This document shows positions 1 to 11,355 of a DNA stretch of 64,000 nt, one piece after another (the stretch's first letter is position 1; every line of letters begins with the position of its first letter). A program made the translations under genes and the position numbers. Origin of the DNA: Struthio camelus. Its lineage: Eukaryota; Chordata; Aves; Struthioniformes; Struthionidae. The notes under the pieces were generated by a model. The model worked only from the letters and a program-made list of their open reading frames with translations. It did no database searches and had not been told where the DNA came from. Where the stretch lies: positions 206,792,640-206,856,639 of the forward strand of contig NC_090942.1 of the NCBI RefSeq assembly GCF_040807025.1, written 5' to 3'.

Positions 1-3000
1 CTGAGTGGACAGCTTAAAAAAAATAAACTTTCTGAGTCAGCAGACCTGCTTGCTTATTTGGTCTTCGAAACGAAAATTCTGATTCCTATTTATTCTTGAC
101 AGTACAACAGAATGAACTTCACTTACTGAGGGTGAGCGCTTCCATCACTTTGCTGTAAACCAGCAACAATTATGTTTCAAATTGACCTAGGCAATCCCGC
201 TTTGAAATAGATATTCCAGAATTAATTTGTTTGTGTACAGACAGCCCAAGCAAATATTTGCTCTGAAAAAATGCCAACAATTAATTGCATAGCAGCAGTG
301 ATGTCAGCTTGATTCTCAAACACTGAGTGAAGTTGAGAATCAATGCGACTGCTTACTTTATAAACTGGCTGTATCAAAACTGATGTAGGCATCTGCCTTT
401 AAAAGATGTAGTAAGAGCTGTCCAACTATTCTTCCTCATCAACTGCCTAAAGCTGGTAATAATAAGAAAAAGTCAGCAATATACTTTTAACCTTTTGCAC
501 ATCAGTAATCAGGATATATACAAACATATATCATGGACATAACTTTGTCTCTATAAGCTATATATATACAACTTGCCATAATTGTTATTGGTACACTTTA
601 CTTTATTCTGTAAATTTATTTTATTAAAAGAATTACATGCAGCACATAGAATTATTCAATAAAATAATAATAAAAAGGGAGAGAGGAATGACTCTGTCCT
701 AAATTAAAACCCTGACATGAACACCATCGCACTCTTTACCTGGTAAGTAACTTCTAACTACTACTAAACAAATCGTTTTTGAAATGACCAAATTGTGCAC
801 TGCCTATGAGAACAAAGCATATTTAACACATAGCAGATATATCTATTATTTAAAATTAAATTTTGTATGTTTAAAAATAAAGTTTTGCCTTACATTCTGT
901 CCTATTTTTAACTACTTGTTGCTCTAAGTCATTAAAAAAAACCTCTCAATGCCTTTATTTATATTACTTGAGTTCCAAAGACTTTTTTTTTAAAGTTTCT
1001 AATTTATTGCTAAACATAACTCAAACTGAGAATTCAATATTACATACACAATATCAAACCAGAATGGTCACTGTGTAATTAATACAAATCTTTCAGAAGT
1101 TTAGTGCAGCTCTCAGTGCAATTAATCTCTAATAAAAATATTTCTAATGAAAATAATGGCATAAATCAAGCAAGAAAAGAAGTCATTGACAAAAAATGGC
1201 AAAATTAATCATCATCCTCTAAGAAGAGAAATCTTCTTTTTTCCTATTTGCTAATTCTTTTTTGTGGTTTCTAATTCAAAATAAAGTTTTCAACCTATCA
1301 CAAACTGAGTGCTCAATTCAAAAGGAAATTTAAGTGGTGCTGTGATTTCTCATCTTTGACGCCTGACTGGAAATCCCTCCTCTGTATTTGAGTTTGAAAG
1401 AAGTATCAGAAGAAAGACTTCTCAAAACTTAGAAGGACTTAAACTTTCTTTTCCCATTCCCTCCAAATCATCCTAGAAAGGTTAACAGAAAAAAGAATAT
1501 ACTAAAAAATAATTGAAAATAACTAATTAAAGAACAACTATTTACTGTGGGAAAAAAAACTGCCTGAAAAAAAGATACTGTCTCTGTTGGATTGACTATT
1601 CTAAAACCGTTAGAGGGAACCTGGGTAGAAGTCTCCAGAGAACTACAGCTTTAGCCACTTGTTTTTATAAACAGATCCCCTATGAACAAGACGCTATCTC
1701 TAAGCTACTGCCTTCTATCCAACGTGTTCAGCCTGGAGAAGAGAAGATTGAGATCTGATCAATGTGTAGAACTATCTGAAGGGAGGGTGTCAAGAGGATG
1801 GGGCCAGACTCTTCTCCGCGGTGCCCAGCGATAGGACGAGAGGCAACGGGCAGAAACTGAACCACAGGCAGTTCCATCTGAACAGGAAGAAAAACTTCTT
1901 TCCTGTGAGGGTGACACCACGGGCACAGGTTGTCCAGAGAGGTTGCAGAGTCTCCTTCTCTGGAGATATTCAAAATCTGCCTAGATGCAATCCTGTGCAA
2001 TGTGCTCTAGGTGTCTCTGCTTGAGCAGAGGGGTTGGCCTAGATGATGTCCAGAGGTCCCTTCCAACCTTGGCCGTTCTGTGATTCTGTGAAAAATATAT
2101 CAGGAGTGAGGAGCGGGAAGAGACTTTACACAGAACCATACCCTTGGTAAAGGGACAGCAAAAAACACAATACAACAAGGTCAACTTGATATGAATATCC
2201 AAATGTAACTAATCCCTTGCGTAGCAGTGATCTCAACACAGCCATCTAAAACTTACTCCAAACTAGCTGTCTGGATTCTTTCTTCCATCTGGTGAGAGAG
2301 AAGCTCCCTAAGAGTAATTCAATACACCTTTCCTTCTATGGATAACAGGCTACTCAGACAAAATTCAAAACCGTAGATGGCCACAGTAAAAGAGAATAAT
2401 CCGACACATGGGACAGCACAACAGATCTCTGTGGATAACTAATTTCAACTGAAACTGGTATCAAGATACTAGCCCTAATAATCACACTATATGCCAAAAC
2501 CAAATAGGTGCAAGTCCTCACACTAATGAATTTTAAAATGGACATCTTTTTCTGTTCCCACAATAGCCATAAAGTCTTAGAGTGCAGAGCACTGTAAGGA
2601 ACAAACATTAACCTGAGTTGCATAAAGAAAGTAACGATTGTTCCGATTCCACCCTGAAGATAACAGCAAGCAAATATAATTAGTTTCATGAACAACTCTA
2701 TTGCCAAGACAAGCAATGCAACCACCCGCAGTGTCTGACTGTGCCATGAAGATTAAGAAACCTCAATATGCATAATGCCCCACCTTCAAACAAACCCCAT
2801 AATCTTCCGCATTGGTGAAAGAGGAGAGAAAGTTCCACTACAGTGTGATCTAACAGTATACTCTGTTGACTTAGTATAAACCTTCTATCTTTAACACAAA
2901 CTGTAACAATTATACGTTAAATAAAGTTTCTCCATCATAACTGGAAAGATTCTGTTAAAATAGTTCTCCTGATAAGAAACTTAAAAACCTCTACTCAGAG

Positions 3001-6000
3001 CAGAATCTTCAAAAAATTCCATGAATTTTACTGGTGTATTTTTTTTAATGTTTTTGTAACAAATTTCCATTTGGAACTAGAATAGTAAAAAGAGCTGTAC
3101 ATTTTTATCTCCTTATTTCAAGTCATGTTAAAATTTATTTTTCACATTTGGCATATAATCAAACACACTAAGATTGAGATGCAAGAACTGGATTTTCTTA
3201 ATCGAAGCAATTAATAAAAATACTATGTTTTCAAACACAACTTTTTGGTCAGCTTTTTTTTAAAGGGATGCACCTTACTCTTAAATTAAATCTCTCAAAT
3301 GCAAACTTCAAATGCATATCATAAAAAATAATTAATAAAAATTTTCTAACACATTTCTATACATTGACTAATAACCTGGCAAAAATAAAGCAAGATTAAG
3401 TCTTCAGCTTTCAACAATAACAGCTGGTGTAATAAAAAATACTACATGTTTTCTACAAGCTGTGTCCTGTACCTTAGGTCCTCATAGCTTCTACTGTATG
3501 TGATATACAGTACAACAAATAGCAATTTGTTATGATTTACTATATATAAAGCCTATTTCACAGTTGTTACAAGATCTGATTTATCCCCATATAAATATTA
3601 TACAGTAAAAAAAAAAACAGAAGGCTCAATTCATAAAGACAGGCTTGAAATCTGAAAATAGATGCTTAAATGCACAATTGCACTTTTTGTATTCATATTA
3701 TTTTGTTTTGTTCACAATCGGTAGTGAAAAAAATTTTGAAATTTCAATAGCAGCTGCAAAATTGAATTATCATCTTGAAGCCTACTTTAATATAAAGCTC
3801 TGAGTAAGAGGTTTTAGGTATAGGGACTAGGTATGACTAGGAGAACCTAAGGAAGTTCTGCTATTTATCTTAAAAAGATATTAACCTCAAAAAGTATATT
3901 AGTGCTTACTGCACAATGACTTTTATTCCTGAGAAAAATCAGACATTCATGTAGTATTTACAATGAAATAAGCAGCCAGGTTTGTCCACAGAAAACTCTA
4001 CCTCCAATATGAACAAACTTTGCTCACATTGCGAACAATTTCAGTGTGTCTGAACAGTGTCAACTTTGACTCGTTTCAGTTCGCTAGTATTTCTTTTGAC
4101 CCTTTTTGGCAGGATGAGGTGATAAATCCCTTTCTAACCTTTATGCTGGTAAGCTGCTTTTATCCCATTACACAGTATTTTCTGAAAGATATTCCAGAAT
4201 ATTTTATGGAACCTAAATGAGTTTAAAAAAAATTATTTTTCTGCTGTGTTTTTGGTAAATCAGACTCTCTTTAAAACTGAAAAAAAAAATCCAAACTATG
4301 AGGTAATTGGATTTTAATGAGCTTTGCTTTCTCTTTGATCATCCCCTATCACAAAGATATAAACAAATCTGAAACATAAAACTGCCAAACCATGACATTT
4401 TTCATTGGACAGAAAAAGTTCACTCAAGTGAATTCAGCAAAATAAGAAATACAAGAAAAATATTATACCAGTAACGTGCAGCCTTACAGGTGATTCTCAA
4501 TGATTTCACCCTGGTGACTCTCCCAGATTTCTCAAAATTACTGCTTTCACCTAACAAGTCATTTCAAGAGTTTGCCCCATGCGCAAATAATTAGGAATGC
4601 TTCCTCCAAACAAAGAGAAATACAACTTCAGCATGTAAGAAAACGGGGCATAAAACTAAAATAAACTTGGGAGAAAGGGAGAATATTTTATATATATATG
4701 CCCACATACACACATGCACACGTAAGGAGATGAAGAAGTAAAGCAATACTTAATTTTATGCTGGAGATTGATAATTGAAAAAATAATTAGTTTTTCGATT
4801 TCATTTTAATTAATGCCAATATTTAAGTGAATTTATACTCAAATGAGCTAGTATTTAAATGAAACTTGATAACAAATCCTTTCTCTGAAATACTGTAACC
4901 TGCCTGCTTGTAAGGATGTGCTGTTGGGAAGTAGGGGGCAAGCACGGGAGAGGAGACATTCCTTAGATAAAAATTAAATTATGCTTCTAAGAGTAATAAC
5001 TGAGTAATAAAGAAAAAATCAAATAATTATAAGGCATTTAAATAATACAGGGAACTTTTTACATCATTATCTTCAGGTTATTTTAGTCAACCTACCACAG
5101 GCATGATTCTGAAGATCAAAATTAGGCATTTCAGAAGTCACTTAAGAGAGGTAGGTGCCTCCCTGACAATAGTATATAAATATTAATGTAGAAGACGTTC
5201 TATTATAAGACATGTCACAATCTTTTCTAAGATTTTTTTCAATAGTCTGTAAATCTAATTACTGAATTTCATGACAGGCTCAGTTCCTAGAGATTACAGC
5301 AATACAAGCAAGAGGTCTGATTTAGTATGGATAGACTTTTAAAATAATACCAACCCAAATGCGATTAGAGGTGTCCAAAGGAATGAACTGTGAAAGTGTC
5401 AACTTACGCCATAAATTAAGCGTTACTGGTACATTCAATCTTGTTTACTCCATGCACACCACACATATACTTTGCATACTATAAAAAGCAGACATACACC
5501 AGAAATTGGTCATTATAACTAGCTTTACCAGAACAGTTGTCTACAACACTGCAGATGTTTTCAAAATGTAAATATTTCAACTGTAAATGGAAGCTGACTG
5601 CACTTACTGAAAAGCACACTCAACTGCTTTGTGAAATAGAACTGCAAGGTATGTACACTTGGAATCGCAAGTCAGCTGCATACCTGCAGCACAAACTTAA
5701 GGCTGACAGAGACAGACTGGAATAAAGAGACCTTTACAAACAATTTTAAAATCAAAACCCCTTTTGTCTTTCTTCTTTTAAGTGGCTGACTGAAAGTGCC
5801 TCTGGGGTGTAGAGAACTGCTCTCATTTTTTTTCAGTTTGGTTTCTCTGGGTAACTAAATAATCACAGTATCTATCCGCTCTCTCTCTCCACATCCTTTA
5901 AATTGCATTAGAATCCATGATCATTTTCTCACTGAAGTATACATGTTTTACCCTCAAGTCTCAACAACTTTCCAGGGGGCTCTGTGTGTGCATGTGTGAG

Positions 6001-6605
6001 TGTGTACAACCAGACAGAAATCTGAGCACAAATTAGTGTCCCAATTAAGCACAAGTAAGATTTTTGTAGCCATCCCTCTCACAGGCAGCAGCCAATTAGT
6101 ACACTGCAATGCAAACCAGCCAAAGCATATGTTACTTCTCGTCCATATCAGCAGGTAGAAACAACTGGAATTGAAGACACTTCCTTCATTTCAAACCTTT
6201 AACATAAACCCTTACTAATGGAGTTGGTTCACCATTAGTACCGTTCTAGACCATCTGATGAAGAACTTAAAATTCAGACACTATTCAAAAGTCAACCCTG
6301 AAACTGCTTAAGTGAATTTCCTGTGCGCCCTAGGATGAATTTCACCGAGTTCAAAAAAGAGATATTCCAAGAATGGAAAAGATAAAGTCATTGAATATAT
6401 TATCTAGGATTTTTTTTTTGATCAAATACCAAGAATATTTTAAGATGCTACACATTTATATTCTGTTTTCATTTATGCCTTTTCTATAGGTTATACAGAA
6501 TAAAGGTGTAAAATTGCAATTAAAAATTAAATGTGCAATGCAACTATAAGGTTCAGATTGAGACTAGTCATCACGGTTAAAAAGTTTAGCTTAAAGATTT
6601 CTTAC
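1..6605 (-). other. AASDHPPT: AASDHPPT intron 4 (partial, runs off the left edge)
   Basis: AT-rich non-coding DNA downstream (in gene direction) of exon 4. The splice donor GT is at 6605-6604, read on the minus strand as GAG|GTAAG. I looked for the C-terminal exons of AASDHPPT, which in the family carry a conserved FWDCF-like stretch, and did not see them here. The terminal exon or exons are therefore inferred to lie left of position 1. Apart from the CR1 fragment at 1725-2090 and short AT/CA-rich simple tracts (for example near 4690), I see nothing functional. The longest open frames, including the minus-strand one at 2354-2725, have no recognisable domain. Confidence 0.75.
1725..2090 (+). 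mobile_element. CR1 LINE, 3'-terminal fragment
   Basis: This is the 3' end of a CR1 retrotransposon in plus orientation. It begins in the conserved [17 protein letters not shown] part of ORF2 (about 1728), continues through the region coding for the [12 protein letters not shown] stretch, and ends with the typical tail 'gatgatgtccagaggtccc', a short spacer and a repeated CR1 octamer (gttctgtg, attctgtg) at 2090. It is heavily 5'-truncated, as most CR1 copies are, and the frame is broken by small indels. It lies antisense to the host gene AASDHPPT, in intron 4. Confidence 0.93.
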
Positions 6606-6767
6606 CTCAAAAGTCCATTCTTCTTCTTCATCTCCATCTAGCAGCATTTTTGTCTCCTGATATACCCTCCCTATTTCCAGATGCAATGGGGACACATTAA
6701 ATTCAATTCTCTGCAAGTTGAAGCCAATTCCAACTCCAACAGCCTTTAAGAAACTCTCCTTTAGGGC
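6606..6767 (-). CDS. AASDHPPT: AASDHPPT exon 4, phosphopantetheinyl transferase
   Basis: Exon 4 of L-aminoadipate-semialdehyde dehydrogenase phosphopantetheinyl transferase, the cytosolic enzyme that moves 4'-phosphopantetheine from CoA to a serine of acyl-carrier domains (FASN, mitochondrial ACP, ALDH1L-type proteins). It is 162 nt, in phase 0 at both ends, and encodes residues 165-218 counted from the chosen start. It opens with ALKESFLKA. Glu168 and Lys172 align with human Glu181 and Lys185, a metal ligand and a catalytic residue of the family. The acceptor is ACAG|GCC and the donor GAG|GTAAG. The exon ends in an acidic run followed by WTFE. The remaining roughly 80-90 residues are not in the window. 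Confidence 0.95.
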
Positions 6768-7233
6768 CTGTAAGGCAGAAAAAATATATTCTAGTCATAC
6801 TGGCTGCTTCTAATCAAACTGCTCTATAAACTTTACTTCTGAGCAGAGGCTGTAGGCCAAATAAAGACTTACACCTCTGTAAACGTGAGGGTAGACTGAT
6901 GTAATTTATCAAAAGGAAAAAGTATCAGCATTACTAATATCTAACTCACTGTGTTATAATGAACATGCAACTGGAATTACTAAGTGGCACATGCAGTAAT
7001 GAGCCTTCTTGCTTTGTTCTGCTATTCGTTTAGAACGAGTCATAAACCCTTCTAGAAACTTCAGCTATAGTACGGTCAATTTAAAGATACTCTGACATTA
7101 CAAAGATAATCTCCACTTGACCAGATAACTATAAAGTATACAATTTTACCGTCATGAAAATAATAACTATATATCAAACACCATTAGCAAGCTATAGTTT
7201 CTGCAGCCTTAAAATAGAAAAAAAATGTATTAC
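6768..7233 (-). other. AASDHPPT: AASDHPPT intron 3
   Basis: A 466-nt intron between exons 3 and 4, bounded by GT (7233-7232) and AG (6769-6768) on the minus strand. AT-rich, with nothing else recognised. Confidence 0.9.
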
Positions 7234-7355
7234 CCAGTGCCGATGAAACATATCCAGCTGCATCCATTCATTATTCATAGACTTGATTACATCCCATTCT
7301 GTCTCAGTAAACTGTCGCTTCATAACACGAAAGAAATTTCGTATTGAGCTACTAC
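7234..7355 (-). CDS. AASDHPPT: AASDHPPT exon 3
   Basis: A 122-nt exon that completes the split glycine 124 and encodes residues 125-164, ending in QLDMFHRHW. Together with the next exon it forms the contiguous family motif W-A-L-K-E-S. The acceptor is TTATAG|GTAGT and the donor TGG|GTAATA. Phases fit exactly: exon 2 ends in phase 1, and exon 2 plus exon 3 is 348 nt. This segment belongs to the C-terminal pseudo-repeat of the Sfp-type fold, between the metal-binding Asp of exon 2 and the Glu/Lys of exon 4. There are no frame breaks. Confidence 0.95.
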
Positions 7356-8461
7356 CTATAAAATTAGAAAAGACATTTACATAAATTTTAATGGCGTAAT
7401 AATAATGAGCAAATGAATTACCTCACATTTTTTCTCCAAGAAATAATTCACTCATAAGAAAAAAAGATTATGATCCAGCTCTGTTCTAAAATATAAACTT
7501 ACTCTATATAGCTTGGAAGCAGTGAGCAGATGCTGATGACAGTTGAGGATAAAGTAAGCATTAAAAAAAAACATTCCTACAGCAGAAGCTTTACATAAAA
7601 ATGAAGATCAAAAAAAAAAAAGTCAAAAATATTCTGTATTTTCAGTATTCTCTGAAAAGATAGTATTTAACCAGTGGTGACTTTATGATCGCAGCCAGCT
7701 ATAAAACGTAACATATACAGTCTTCTGCATTTCACTGCTTGATCTAATAACATTTTATAAAACAGCATGCTGTCTGTCAGAATTCATCAAGCTATTCTGC
7801 CTCCTGCCCTTGCGTGCTGGGGATATGAAAGAAAAACTTTTTTAAGCACATGTAGCAATACAATCTCCCAAATTTATTATGTGCATAGTGAGTCTTTTGG
7901 ATTTATTCCACACGAAAAAGGTGGGGAGGGAGATGCCCACAGTCATGTAAGTAAAAATATTCAGGAAAAAAAAAAAATCAAATCCTTAGGTTAAATTCAA
8001 ACCTTCCCTAAGAATAAGCACAGCAGCATATTTCTGCTGCAGTTCTTCAGGGGCCATACCACTTTTTGCCACTGGTCTCAATTTACTTTGCAGAAGATGC
8101 AACAAATTTTGTGGTTATACTGATCAATGGTATTTCTACAACATACTGGAAGTTATGGACTTCATTACCCACTTGACTAACCACCTACAGCCTATATCAT
8201 TACTCAGCATACCATGCAATCTGTCCAATACAGCTGCTAAACAGACAATGGCAGAAAGCAGTCTGTTTTCTTTAGTGGGGACGATCAAAATCTGGATAGA
8301 CGATGATTCCACATATTGAGAAAAATTTTTTGATAGGTTGTGCAATGTTCTCATTAAAAAAAAAAGGTAGCCACATTCAATATAAAACATCTTCTGCCCT
8401 CGCAACCCTAGAATGTTTTAACAACTCATCACTATATTATTACTTCATTAAGATATTGACT

Positions 8462-8625
8462 ATTTCTAGTTCTGCCACTGGTTCTGAGTGACCAGGGCAA
8501 GTCATTTCCTTTCTCCATATTTGTGTCCCCCATTCTGGACCAGGGATAAGGATACTAACTCTTCTTTATAAAGTGGTTTTCTTCCACAGGTATCCAAGTA
8601 CTATATTAATAAAAACAGGTATTGG
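8462..8625 (+). mobile_element. MIR-like (CORE-SINE) relic
   Basis: The segment reads 'gagtgaccagggcaagtcat', then a pyrimidine-rich stretch, then 'ggataaggatactaactc', then 'tataaagtgg' and 'agtactatattaataaaaac'. This is the order of blocks in amniote MIR elements: the tgtgaccttgggcaagtcac core, the cccatctg..aatggggat block, and the ctttgtaaagtgctttg..gcactatataa tail. MIRs are tRNA-derived SINEs long inactive in amniotes. The match comes from recall of the family consensus, and the copy is diverged. It lies in intron 2 of AASDHPPT. Confidence 0.6.
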
Positions 8626-9811
8626 CAGCAGTAACAATTGATCTGAATGAATTATGGTCGCACTAAAGCACACAGTCAGGCTTTCTGACAATTTTTTTCT
8701 CTTTCCAGATCAAATTACAAAACATAATCTGACATACTGTACACATCATACAATACATGGCAGTGACATTTCAGTGATGCCCTCAATTTCAATTATGGAT
8801 TACAGTAAAGAAAACATCTCAAGACAGAAATTTTGCATACAGTTGCAGCGGTCAGCTAACAGAATGACCCAGAAGAATCAGGACAGAACTGATTTTCCTT
8901 TCAGAAGAAAATGATCATACCAGAAAAGAAAAGCAACCGTAATGTCAAGAACGTTTTGATGGATAACCTAAGTCGGTGAAATATCCATCTACTTAGACAC
9001 TCCAACTTCCTTAAAACAATGAAAAAAGCACCCCACGTTGTTCGTTTTTTATCTTGCAGAGTTCATATAGCCCATTTAATCACTAAATAACTGTATTAAC
9101 ACCTGCTCCCAACACTCCACTGAAAGTTGTTCTTTTCTCTCAGCTATTTCAGAAAAGGGTGGTAGGGCAACAGCCCTCCCAGGTAATTCAAATTACAGGC
9201 CTAGAAACCTAGTCTTGAAACATTCACGAATTTCTCCATGTACCCCTCCTCCTCAGAGTCCTATCACCGTCGGAGACTTCTCCTGCTATTTTCTTTCAAG
9301 AACCCAGGGCTATTCACACTACCAGAGAAGACCTTCAGCACCTGGAGACTTGTAATGCCTCGTCTTGTCAGAGTCCTCCTCCAACCACACCCTAGCACAC
9401 TATGTAAGTACACTGCATGCTTACTGAACTATTTAGTGTACTAAGTCTATACCAAACGCATGCACCACTGCCTTTTCACTCCTTACTTACCCTTTTTTGT
9501 CCTAGCTTTCTTCACCTGCCCAGCTACCCTCCTCTGATATGCTCCTTAATGCTCATTTTCAAATTTCCACAGTACTTTCTTCTCCCCTGCAAACTGTCTA
9601 CCACTTCCTTACTCTGAAAAGCTCAGGAAGTGCTTTCTCCTGAACTGCCCTCCTCTCCAGTCTCCCTCTTAACATTGCTCAGTTGTTTCGCTCTCAGGAA
9701 TGGATCAGATTATAGGAGCCAGGACTTTTACTCTCGACAAACTACCAGAGTACCATTGCCTGCCCAGTCAATTTCTTCATATTTGTTTGAATATCAGAGA
9801 GAGGCAGAGTC

Positions 9812-10325
9812 ATTGAATCATGGAAAAGTTCAGACTGGAAGGGTCTCTGAAGACCATCTGGGTCCACCTTCCTGTTGAAAACAGGCCCTTATGTTAGGCT
9901 ATCTATAGCCCTGTCAAGCAGTTTTGAATATTTCTAGCGAGGGAGATTCCACCACTTCTCTAGGCAATATATTCCAACGTTCAACTTTTTTATGGTGAAA
10001 AAATTGTTTCTTTTATCCAGACAGAATTCCCCTGAAGCAGCTTGTTCCTGTTGCCTCCTGCTCTGTCACCGTACACCCTTGGGAAGGGAGTCACATCACC
10101 TTCACCTGCCACCTACAGCAGGTACTAGAAGACTGTGATTATATTCTCCCCTCCGAGTCTTCCCCTTTACAGGCTCAATAAACCTAACTTCATCAACCTT
10201 TCTTCATAAGTCAAGTTCTCCAACCCTCTAAATCATCTTGGTGGCCTTTCACTAAAGCTTCTTCAATTTTTCAATGTCTCACATGAACTGGGAGGATGGG
10301 TGTGCCAAAACTAGAAACAGTAGAA
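9812..10325 (-). mobile_element. Old, diverged CR1 LINE 3' fragment
   Basis: On the plus strand this begins 'cattgaatcatggaaaagtt', with 'ctggaagggtctctgaagac' and 'tccacc' following, which is the reverse complement of a CR1 3' terminus. It continues through the blocks for the 'gggagattccaccacttct', 'ttgttcctgttgcctcctg' and 'gtgccaaaactagaaacagt' segments. The CR1 is therefore in minus orientation, with its 3' end near 9812. Substitution and indel load is much heavier than in the other copies, and no reading frame survives, so this looks like the oldest CR1 here. The 5' boundary near 10325 is approximate. Confidence 0.85.
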
Positions 10326-11311
10326 AGTTTTCTTTTAGATATCATCTTTTTTGCTTTTATTCTGAAATAAAAAACCCCAAACCCACTCACCTCCATGATT
10401 TACAAAAGCTTTTTCTCAGAGAAGGGGAACAATTCCCATATAGTAATTATACAGTTAGTTTTAAATTTGCATTTCTAACTTAACTCCCACTTGCCAACCT
10501 GTTTCAGAAATGAACTTACTTTTTAACAATTATACAAATACTTGGACTTTTCAACTACTACTTTCATTTAGTAATAATTATTAATGCAACTAGGTGAACA
10601 CACTGCTAGAAAGAGTCTGAATACGTCTCTAAACTGTAATACATCAGCTTCATTACAAAGTAATCTATGCATTTAAATTAATCCTCTGTCATTATTTTAA
10701 AATAAATTATTAATTTTAACAACACATGCAGTGAAAATGCTTTTGTCTTACAGGTATAATGTAATTTCCTTCTAGAATGCAGCAAAGGAAATTTAAGACT
10801 GTAAAAAGTGTTTAGAAAAAAGGAAAGTTAGGTCTGATTTCACCTATGCTCTAAGAAATCATACACTTTAGAAGGTAAGAAAAATAATCAACTTATTATT
10901 AATTAATTAATTTATTCCAAATTATCTTTTTGCTTAAATTGGGCACAAAAAATCTTAATTTAAATATAAGAATTCTGTTAAGATTGCCTTTCTGCCTTTG
11001 ACAATAAAAATAAATCTTACTTTTGAGAACACTGCAATTCATTAATAATACAAAAGCCTGCTTACAAAGTAATTAAATTGCAATATTAAAAATAAAGAGC
11101 TTTAGTTATTCCTGTATGCATATTTTGGAGCTAATAGTTATTTTTGATATTTGATTATATACAGTATAGTCTCTAGAGCTGATCATTAGAGGAACGGGGA
11201 AAGAGAGGCGACTAGTTACTCACCTTGGAGCAGGGCTCTTGACTGAACAACTAAGCTTCCTATCCTGTTGGTAACTAAGAGCTTTCTAAGTATTTTCCCT
11301 CCTCTGTGTGT

Positions 11312-11355
11312 GGGGGGGGGGGGGATTTTTTTTTTTGCCTCCCTTTTTTTTTTTT
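11312..11355. repeat. Homopolymer cluster (G13, T11, T12)
   Basis: A run of 13 G is followed by A, about 11 T, a short GCCTCCC spacer and a further T run. It is a simple-sequence tract in intron 2 of AASDHPPT. The true length may be affected by sequencing slippage. Confidence 0.9.

Noticed and set aside
2354..2725. 123-codon minus-strand open frame in the left intron, considered as an AASDHPPT C-terminal exon
   Set aside because: The translation is hydrophobic and lacks the conserved family C-terminal residues. No acceptor joins it in phase with exon 4.
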